A stretch of 64,000 nucleotides of DNA from Thermocatellispora tengchongensis (GTDB lineage Bacteria; Actinomycetota; Actinomycetes; Streptosporangiales; Streptosporangiaceae), in contig NZ_JACHGN010000014.1 of the NCBI RefSeq assembly GCF_014202315.1, positions 273,802-337,801 on the forward strand, written 5' to 3'. The notes beneath the pieces are model-generated. The model saw only the letters and a list, made by a program, of their open reading frames with translations, was not told where the DNA came from and did not search any database. The position numbers and the translations under genes were made by a program. Of the stretch, positions 58,250 through 64,000 are shown one piece after another; position 1 is the first letter of the stretch, and each line of letters begins with the position of its first letter.

Positions 58250-59056
58250 TCAGGGCCTGGCCACGTGGAGGTGAACGCCGCGGGCGGCGAGGTCGTCCAG
58301 CACGTCGCGGGGGGCGCCGTCGTCGGTGACCAGGTGGTCGATGCGGTCGCTGGGCACCGTCTGCACCATCGTGTCAATGCCGATCTTGGTGTGGTCGGCG
58401 AGCACCACGACCTCCTCGGCGGCGGCGGCCAGGGCGCGATCGACGCTGGCGACCTGCATGTTGGGCGTGGACAGGCCGCGCTCGGCGGTCAGGCCGTTGC
58501 CGCTGATGAACGCGCGGCGCACGCGCAGGCCGGCCAGGGAGTGCTCGGCGGCGCTGCCCACCAGGGCGTGGATGCTGCCGCGCAGGGTGCCGCCGGTGAG
58601 CACCACCTCGACCCGGGCCGCGCCCGCGAGGGCCTGGGCGACGAGCAGGGAGTTGGTCACCACGGCCAGCTCGGTGTTGCGGCTGAGCCTGCGGGCGAAC
58701 TCCTGGGTGGTGGTGCCGGGGCCGACCACGATCGCGTCGCCGTCCTCGACCAGCGAGGCGGCGAGGTCGGCGATGGCGAGCTTCTCGGCCGAGGCGACCT
58801 GGGCCTTCTGCGTGTACGTGGGCTCGCGGGACAGCTCGCCGGGCAGGGTCGCGCCGCCGTGGTGCCGGTTGAGCAGGCCCTCGGCCTCCAGCGCGCGCAG
58901 GTCGCGGCGTACGGTCACCTCGGAGGAGCGCACGGCCTGGGCCAGCTCGCGCAGCGAGACCGCGCCGTTGGCCCGGACCAGCTCGATGATGCGCTGGCGG
59001 CGCTCGGCGGCGAACACGGGCCGACGGCCGTCACCCGGTGCCTGTGTGTCGCCCAC
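58250..59056 (-). CDS. DeoR/GlpR family regulator of the sugar module
   Basis: 268 residues from GTG 59056. HTH: AAERRQRIIELVRANGAVSLRELAQAVRSSEVTVRRDLRALEAEGLLNRHHGGATL. The C-terminal sugar-phosphate sensor has IVVGPGTTTQEFARRL and VVTNSLLVAQAL, the isomerase-like effector site. It probably represses the ABC ATPase gene downstream and the divergent glycosidase gene until a phosphorylated sugar is present. Candidate sites are AGGAAACA at 58183 and 59098, and TGTTTC at 59221. Confidence 0.92.
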   Translation of the reverse strand: MGDTQAPGDGRRPVFAAERRQRIIELVRANGAVSLRELAQAVRSSEVTVRRDLRALEAEGLLNRHHGGATLPGELSREPTYTQKAQVASAEKLAIADLAASLVEDGDAIVVGPGTTTQEFARRLSRNTELAVVTNSLLVAQALAGAARVEVVLTGGTLRGSIHALVGSAAEHSLAGLRVRRAFISGNGLTAERGLSTPNMQVASVDRALAAAAEEVVVLADHTKIGIDTMVQTVPSDRIDHLVTDDGAPRDVLDDLAARGVHLHVARP

Positions 59057-59097
59057 GATCTCTCACCCTGTCATCCGCGATCGGGCAGGTGCCGGCC

Positions 59098-59226
59098 AGG
59101 AAACACCCTGGCCGATTCCGATCATAGTGTGACCGGGCAGTGCCCGCGAGCCACCATGCAAAGGCGCTTCACAGGCCCGGTCGTGACCGTTTGCGAACGA
59201 ATCCGATCGGATCTCTTGACTGTTTC
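59098..59226. promoter_or_regulatory. Divergent promoter region DeoR / GH2 with candidate sites
   Basis: AGGAAACA at 59098-59105, the perfect 12-bp palindrome ATCCGATCGGAT at 59201-59212, TTGACT at 59216-59221 as a possible -35 for the GH2 gene, and TGTTTC at 59221-59226 as an inverted partner of the DeoR-like motif. The whole 246-base gap otherwise has no gene. Confidence 0.4.
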
Positions 59227-59302
59227 GGTTCCCGGATGCTTCTTTTGGTGCTGCAGACGTCCAGATTTGTTCACTTCTGCACGAGGAACGAGGATCCACT
59301 GG

Positions 59303-61900
59303 ATGACGGCGACACGACGCACCCCCCGAACCCCCCTGTTACTCCTGCTCGGCCTGCTGCTCGGCCTGGCGCACACCGTCGTCGGGACGACGGCCGCGCG
59401 GGCCGATGAGCCGGTCGCCGACAAGCACGGCCTGCGTGGCGACTACTACCTGCAGTCGCGGGCCGGGGCCTTCGACTTCGCCGAACTCAAGGCGACGGTG
59501 GTCGATCCGAACATCGAGATGGCCGATCTCAACCCGGTCTTCCAGACCCTGACCGGACGCTCCGACGACGTCTCGGTGCGGTGGACCGGCCGGATCGAGC
59601 CCAAGCTCACGCAGACCTACACGTTCTCCATGGTCGGCGACAACGGCTACCGGCTCTGGGTGAACAACCAGTTGATCATCGACCACTGGGTGGACGACTG
59701 GGACATCGAGCAGGTCGGCACGCCAATCGCCCTCGAAGCCGGCAAGAAGTACGACTTCAAGATCGAGTACTTCGAGCACTTCGGCGGCGCGAACCTGCGC
59801 CTGCGCTGGCAGGCCCCCGGCCTGGAGAAGCAGATCGTCCCGGCCGAGGCGTTCTACCTGCCCGAGGGCTTCGACCCGCCCGGCCCCGAGTCGGCCGCGG
59901 TGGACGAGTCGGGCCAGACCGTGACCCTGGACTTCGCCGAGGACCTGGCGCCGCTGCCGCAGAACGCGCACCAGCACCTGGTGACCACGGTGTCCGGCAC
60001 GGCGTACCCGGCGACCTCGGCCGCGCTCAAGGACGGCGACCCCTCCGTGGTGCTGCTCAAGCTCACCTACCCCGTCCCGATGCAGGCCGGCAACACCGTA
60101 CGCACGGCGTACGACGGGCAGGGCGGCATCACCACGGCCGCCGGCGCCCCGCTTGAGGAGTACAAGCAGGTGGGGGTGGCCAACGGCTCGCGCTACACCC
60201 TCCACACCCCGTGGACCGACGACGTGGACGCGCGCAACCCGCTGCCCGAGTACCCGCGCCCGCAGCTCCGCCGCGACGACTGGCGCAGCCTCAACGGCAC
60301 CTGGCAGTTCGCCGGCGCGGCCCAGGGCGAGGCGCCGCCGTTCGGCAAGGACCTCGCCGAGAAGATCGTGGTGCCCTTCCCGGTGGAGTCGCTGCTGTCC
60401 GGCGTGCAGCGGCACGAGGAGCGCATGTTCTACCGCCGCACCTTCAAGGTGCCGGGCGACTGGAAGGGCGACCGGCTGCTGCTGCACCTGGACGCGGTGG
60501 ACTGGGAGGCCACGGTCTACGTCAACGGCAAGCAGGTCGGCACCCACAAGGGCGGCTACGACCGCTTCACCGTGGACGTGACCGACGTGCTCAAGCCGCG
60601 CGGCGAGCAGGAGCTCATCGTCGCCGTGTACGACCCGACCGACCGCGGCCGCCAGCCGATCGGCAAGCAGCGGCTCAACCCCAGCGGCATCTGGTACACC
60701 ACGGTCTCCGGCATCTGGCAGTCGGTGTGGATGGAGCCGGTGGCGCAGACCCGGGTCGACTCGCTCAAGCTCACCCCCGACGTGCCCGGCAGCGCGCTGA
60801 AGGTCACCGTCAACGGCAGCGCCGGCAACGACACCGTCGCGGTCGTCACCGCCCGCGCCGGCAAGCGCGTGATCGGCACGGTCACCGGCAAGGTCGGCGC
60901 CGAGCTCACCCTGCCGATCCGCAACCCGCGCCTGTGGTCCCCCGAGGACCCCTACCTGTACGACCTGCGCGTCCAGCTCAAGCGCGGGCACAAGACGGTC
61001 GATGAGGTGGACAGCTACTTCGGCATGCGCTCGGTGGGCGTCGGCCAGGTGAACGGCACCACCCGGCTGCTGCTCAACGGCAAGGACGTCTTCCACATGG
61101 GCCCGCTCGACCAGGGCTTCTGGCCCGACGGCATCTACACGGCCCCGACCGACAAGGCGCTGAAGTACGACCTGGACCAGACCAAGAAGCTCGGCTTCAA
61201 CATGGTCCGCAAGCACGTCAAGGTCGAGCCCGACCGCTGGTACTACTGGGCGGACAAGCTGGGCCTGCTCGTCTGGCAGGACATGCCGTCGATGTTCGGC
61301 AACCTGACCGCGGCCGACAAGGCCCAGTTCGAGGCCGAGATGCACGAGATGGTGCAGCAGCACATCAGCAGCCCGTCGGTGGTCATGTGGGTCACCCTCA
61401 ACGAGGGCTGGGGCCAGTACGACCAGGCGCGCCTCGCCGACCAGGTCAAGAGCTGGGACCCGTCCCGCCTGGTGAACAACATGAGCGGCGTGAACTGCTG
61501 CGGCGCGGTGGACGGCGGCAACGGCGACGTCGTGGACGTGCACAACTACCCCGGCCCCGGCACCCCGCGCGAGCCGAGCGCCACCCGCGCCTCGGTCATC
61601 GGCGAGTACGGCGGCCTGGGCATGCCGGTCATCGGCCACACCTGGTCCGGCGGCGGCTGGGGCTACGCCACCGAGCCCGACCCGGCGGCCCTCACCGACC
61701 GGTACGTCCAGATGAGCCAGGAGCTGGACCGCCTGCGCTCGTGCAGCGGGCTCAGCGCGGCCGTCTACACCCAGACGACGGACGTGGAGACCGAGCTCAA
61801 CGGGCTCATGACCTACGACCGGGCGGTCACCAAGCCGGACGTCCAGCGCGTGCACGACGCCAACAAGGCCGTGACCGACGCCACCCCGGCCGCCTGCTGA
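59303..61900 (+). CDS. Secreted PA14-domain glycoside hydrolase family 2 protein
   Basis: 865 residues from ATG 59303 with a signal peptide (LLLLLGLLLGLAHTVVGTTAARA). A PA14 carbohydrate-binding domain spans about 40-190 (GLRGDYYLQSR...FSMVGDNGYRLWVNNQLIIDHW...YDFKIEYFEHFGGANLRLRW). A GH2 core follows with jelly-roll (RRDDWRSLNGTWQFAG), Ig-like and TIM-barrel parts. The acid/base Glu is in VTLNEGWGQYD and the nucleophile Glu in IGEYGGLG. It should be a beta-galactosidase- or beta-glucuronidase-type exo-enzyme; the exact sugar is not readable. It probably feeds the binding protein encoded next. Confidence 0.9.
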   Translation: MTATRRTPRTPLLLLLGLLLGLAHTVVGTTAARADEPVADKHGLRGDYYLQSRAGAFDFAELKATVVDPNIEMADLNPVFQTLTGRSDDVSVRWTGRIEPKLTQTYTFSMVGDNGYRLWVNNQLIIDHWVDDWDIEQVGTPIALEAGKKYDFKIEYFEHFGGANLRLRWQAPGLEKQIVPAEAFYLPEGFDPPGPESAAVDESGQTVTLDFAEDLAPLPQNAHQHLVTTVSGTAYPATSAALKDGDPSVVLLKLTYPVPMQAGNTVRTAYDGQGGITTAAGAPLEEYKQVGVANGSRYTLHTPWTDDVDARNPLPEYPRPQLRRDDWRSLNGTWQFAGAAQGEAPPFGKDLAEKIVVPFPVESLLSGVQRHEERMFYRRTFKVPGDWKGDRLLLHLDAVDWEATVYVNGKQVGTHKGGYDRFTVDVTDVLKPRGEQELIVAVYDPTDRGRQPIGKQRLNPSGIWYTTVSGIWQSVWMEPVAQTRVDSLKLTPDVPGSALKVTVNGSAGNDTVAVVTARAGKRVIGTVTGKVGAELTLPIRNPRLWSPEDPYLYDLRVQLKRGHKTVDEVDSYFGMRSVGVGQVNGTTRLLLNGKDVFHMGPLDQGFWPDGIYTAPTDKALKYDLDQTKKLGFNMVRKHVKVEPDRWYYWADKLGLLVWQDMPSMFGNLTAADKAQFEAEMHEMVQQHISSPSVVMWVTLNEGWGQYDQARLADQVKSWDPSRLVNNMSGVNCCGAVDGGNGDVVDVHNYPGPGTPREPSATRASVIGEYGGLGMPVIGHTWSGGGWGYATEPDPAALTDRYVQMSQELDRLRSCSGLSAAVYTQTTDVETELNGLMTYDRAVTKPDVQRVHDANKAVTDATPAAC

Positions 61901-61926
61901 CCAACGCACTACGCCCTGTTCGCCCC

Positions 61927-61961
61927 GTGGGGGAGCGGCCTCGGGGCCGCCGCTCCCCCAC
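61927..61961 (+). terminator. 13-bp hairpin between GH2 and binding-protein genes
   Basis: GTGGGGGAGCGGC (61927-61939) pairs perfectly with GCCGCTCCCCCAC (61949-61961). There is no T-run. It may stabilise or attenuate the transcript so that the two genes are expressed at different levels. Confidence 0.65.
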
Positions 61962-62000
61962 GCACCCCCTGAACCTGTACGTTCTTCTGGAGGAAGGCCC

Positions 62001-63062
62001 ATGAAGCTCAAAGTCGTCCTGCTCGCCACGCTGCTCGTGGCGGCGGCCGGGTGCGCCAGAGGCGAGGAGACGACCGCGGCGCCCGCGGCGTCCAGCACCC
62101 AGGGGCAGCAGGTGGTGGCCACGCCGACCGGCGCGAGCACCGGCCCCACCTGCACCCTGGAGCAGTTCGGCGGCACCAAGTTCGACCTGAAGACGGCCGT
62201 GGTCGGCTTCTCGCAGTCGGAGAAGGAGGCCAACCCGTTCCGGATCGCCGAGACCCAGTCGATCAAGGACGAGGCGGCCAAGCTGGGGATCGAGAACCTG
62301 CGGGTCACCAACGCGCAGTCGCAGTTCTCCAAGCAGATCACCGACGTGCAGCAGCTCATCGCCCAGGGCGCGCAGCTCCTGGTGATCGCGCCGCTGAACT
62401 CCGACGGCTGGGAGCCGGTGCTGCAGCAGGCCGCGGCCAAGAAGATCCCGATCATCACCGTGGACCGCAAGATCAACGCCAAGCCGTGCAGCGACTACCT
62501 GACCTTCATCGGCTCGGACTTCTACCAGCAGGGCCAGCGCGCCGCCGACCAGATGATCAAGGCCCTGGGCGGCAAGGGCAAGGTAGCGATCCTGCTCGGC
62601 GCCCCGGGCAACAACGTGACCACCGAGCGCACCAACGGCTTCAAGGACCGGATCAAGGAGAAGGGGACCGGCATCGAGATCTCCTTCGAGCAGACCGGCG
62701 AGTTCGCCCGCGAGAAGGGCCAGCAGGTCACCGAGCAGCTCATCCAGTCCAACCCCGACATCAACGGCATCTACGCCGAGAACGACGAGATGGCCCTGGG
62801 CGCGGTGACCGCCCTGAAGGGCGCGGGCAAGGAACCCGGCGAAATCAAGATCGTCTCCGTGGACGGAACCAAGAGCGCGGTCCAGGGCATCGTGGACGGC
62901 TGGCTCTACTCGGTGATCGAGTCCAACCCCAGGTTCGGCCCGCTGGCCTTCGAGACCGCCCAGAAGTTCCTCAACGGCGAGCCGATCCCGGACAAGGTCA
63001 TCATCAGTGACCGCGAGTACGACACCACGAACGCCGCAAGCAGCCTCTCCGAGGCGTACTGA
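62001..63062 (+). CDS. Sugar-binding lipoprotein of an ABC importer (CUT2 type)
   Basis: 353 residues with a lipoprotein signal (lipobox AAAGC, Cys18) and a Ser/Thr/Ala spacer. Periplasmic_binding_4 fold: TAVVGFSQSEKEANPFRIAETQSIKDEA, DVQQLIAQGAQLLVIAPLNSDGWEPVLQQA, FIGSDFYQQGQRAADQM, and NGIYAENDEMALGAVTALK. The similarity is highest to YtfQ/RbsB-type galactofuranose or ribose binders. GGAGGAAGG precedes the ATG. The ATPase is 4 kb away on the other strand, and no permease gene follows before the repeat region. Confidence 0.92.
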   Translation: MKLKVVLLATLLVAAAGCARGEETTAAPAASSTQGQQVVATPTGASTGPTCTLEQFGGTKFDLKTAVVGFSQSEKEANPFRIAETQSIKDEAAKLGIENLRVTNAQSQFSKQITDVQQLIAQGAQLLVIAPLNSDGWEPVLQQAAAKKIPIITVDRKINAKPCSDYLTFIGSDFYQQGQRAADQMIKALGGKGKVAILLGAPGNNVTTERTNGFKDRIKEKGTGIEISFEQTGEFAREKGQQVTEQLIQSNPDINGIYAENDEMALGAVTALKGAGKEPGEIKIVSVDGTKSAVQGIVDGWLYSVIESNPRFGPLAFETAQKFLNGEPIPDKVIISDREYDTTNAASSLSEAY

Positions 63063-63839
63063 CCCCATGCGGGCCCGCGCCACCCCCACCCGGCGCGGCC
63101 CGCACACCCCCGCCCGGCCACGATGACCTGCCACCCCAGGCCGGCCTCCCCGAGGAGGCCCCCCGGACGCAGGGCCCGCCCGGACATCCGGCGATCTCCC
63201 CACCATCGGCCGACCGGGTGGTGGCGGCTTGGGTGGGATCGCGTCCGGACTGCGACGGAAGCAAAGCGACCGAAGTGACGAGGAAAGACAGGCCCCTCCA
63301 ATGCGCCCCACCCCGCCCGTGCCAAGCACGGGCCACGGCCCCAGCCCGGGTCATATCCGACGGAGGAGGACCCAGCCCGGACGCGGGCGCCCCTCCCTCC
63401 ACCGCGCAAGCAGGGCTGTGGCGGCTCGGGCGCGGGTCGTGCGGACCAAGGAACGCGGGGAGCGAAGCGACCAGAGCGACGAGAGAAGACACGCCCCCGC
63501 AGAGCGCCCAAACCGACCCGTGCAAAGCACGGACCACGGGCACAGCGGTGGGCACAGCCCGGGCCACGGACACAGCGGTGGGCACGGCGCAGGCCACGGA
63601 CACAGCGGTGGGCACAGCGCAGGCCACGGACACAGCCCGGGCCACGGGCACAGCCCGGGCCAGCGCGGGTCGTGTCCGACGGAGGAGGACTCACCCCGGA
63701 CGCGGGCGATCCTTCCTCCTTTGCGCCAGGTGGGTTGTGGTGGCTTGGGCGCGGGTCGTGTCTGGAGGAGGAGCGCAGGGAGCGAAGCGACCGGAGCGAC
63801 GAGGGAAGACGCGACCCTGCAGAGCGCCCAAGCCCGCCC
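63063..63839. repeat. Gene-free region of nested long repeats
   Basis: Three imperfect copies of a composite unit begin around 63258, 63458 and 63778 with (G)AGCGAAGCGACC-GAGCGACGAG, pass through GCCCAA and CCCGTGC...GCACGGG, and later share GTCGTGTCCGACGGAGGAGG or variants. Between 63530 and 63660 a short unit of the type GGCCACGGACACAGCGGTGGGCACAG is repeated several times. Long open frames on both strands follow the repeat period and have no recognisable domain. Confidence 0.8.
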
Positions 63840-64000
63840 GTGCGGAGCACGGGCCATAAGCACGGCCCAAGCCCGCCCGTGCGAAGCACGGGCCATAAAC
63901 ACAGCCCAAGCCCGCCCGTGCGAAGCACGGGCCATAAACACAGCCCAAGCCCGCCCGTGCGAAGCACGGGCCATAAACACAGCCCAAGCCCGCCCGTGCG
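63840..64000. repeat. 39-bp hairpin tandem array running off the window
   Basis: Copies begin at 63840, 63879, 63918, 63957 and 63996 with an exact 39-bp period. Each contains CCCGTGC-GAA-GCACGGG, a 7-bp stem with a three-base loop (GGA in the first copy), followed by CATAAACACAGCCCAAG. The first unit differs slightly, and the rest are nearly identical, suggesting recent expansion. The end of the array is not visible. Confidence 0.93.

Noticed and set aside
58265..59302. N-terminal extension of the GH2 protein through the DeoR gene
   Set aside because: The extension is antisense to the regulator; the signal peptide starts at 59303.
63218..63987. Collagen-like or GRAWA-repeat proteins at the window end
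   Set aside because: The peptide repeats only mirror the 39-bp and longer DNA repeats, since 39 is a multiple of three.
63840..64000. CRISPR array
   Set aside because: The 39-bp period contains no variable spacer: the whole unit is repeated nearly identically and no cas gene is in the window.
1..64000. Integrated mobile element or phage
   Set aside because: No integrase, transposase, terminal inverted repeats, att duplications at the tRNA-His gene or phage structural genes were seen.

Overview
The window is high-GC actinobacterial DNA: strong third-position G/C bias, many GTG and a few TTG starts, four-base start/stop overlaps, an encoded G-1 and CCA on tRNA-His, and typical actinobacterial families (DUF2510, WYL, Rrf2, roadblock/LC7, SecA2, L-lysine 6-aminotransferase). 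The gene content suggests a member of the Streptosporangiales (Streptosporangium/Nonomuraea-like); this is an inference from gene families, not a database match. No integrase, transposase, phage module or CRISPR array was seen. Nothing in base composition points to a recent island.

Layout. 1-6592: end of a membrane protein, a membrane-anchored GH39-like glycosidase, an SDR/phosphotransferase pair, and a polysaccharide-type pair (GNAT acyltransferase plus DegT-like aminotransferase). 6459-8754: a MocR regulator divergent from a PNPOx-like flavoprotein. 8882-15744: a signalling locus of two transmembrane Ser/Thr kinases, a transmembrane pseudokinase and a DUF2510 membrane protein. 15766-16534: oligoribonuclease and tRNA-His with a strong terminator, followed by about 840 bases without a convincing gene. 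17376-27222: small LuxR-type regulator, lysine aminotransferase, PAQR membrane protein, two class II aldolases, cupin/MarR pair with clear operators, spermidine-synthase-like protein, a transpeptidase-fold protein lacking all three active-site motifs, SOD-like lipoprotein, pterin dehydratase and DUF4032. 27396-29731: an operon of three roadblock/LC7 proteins and one DUF4388-like/winged-helix protein, with no GTPase or histidine kinase.

29736-38731: hydrolase, a 9-bp satellite, an RlpA-like secreted protein under a c-di-AMP (ydaO) riboswitch, universal stress protein, TIGR03118-like secreted protein, MoxR/CoxE pair, NERD protein and a TetR regulator. 38803-42274: three acyl-CoA dehydrogenases in one coupled operon whose promoter carries the same palindrome as the TetR promoter. 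42438-49582: acetyltransferase, a TetR/FAD-monooxygenase divergent pair, two DMT transporters (one behind a leader peptide and attenuator-like structure), VOC protein and SecA2. 49644-56483: ATP-grasp protein with a 67-residue coupled partner, APH-like kinase, WYL/RidA pair, Rrf2/NmrA-like/Bcr-type MFS unit and a small Cys-pair protein. 56579-63062: a sugar-utilisation module (RbsA-like ATPase, DeoR regulator, secreted PA14-GH2 glycosidase, sugar-binding lipoprotein) with no permease in view. 63063-64000: no gene, only nested repeats ending in a 39-bp hairpin tandem array that runs off the window.

The commonest design is a divergent regulator/target pair with a visible palindromic operator (MocR/PNPOx, MarR/cupin, TetR/monooxygenase, WYL/RidA, Rrf2/NmrA-like). 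Three promoter regions (4119, 30610, 34764) also share a similar motif, and two (38012, 42307) share a TetR-type palindrome, which hints at small regulons tying lipid-type catabolic genes together.
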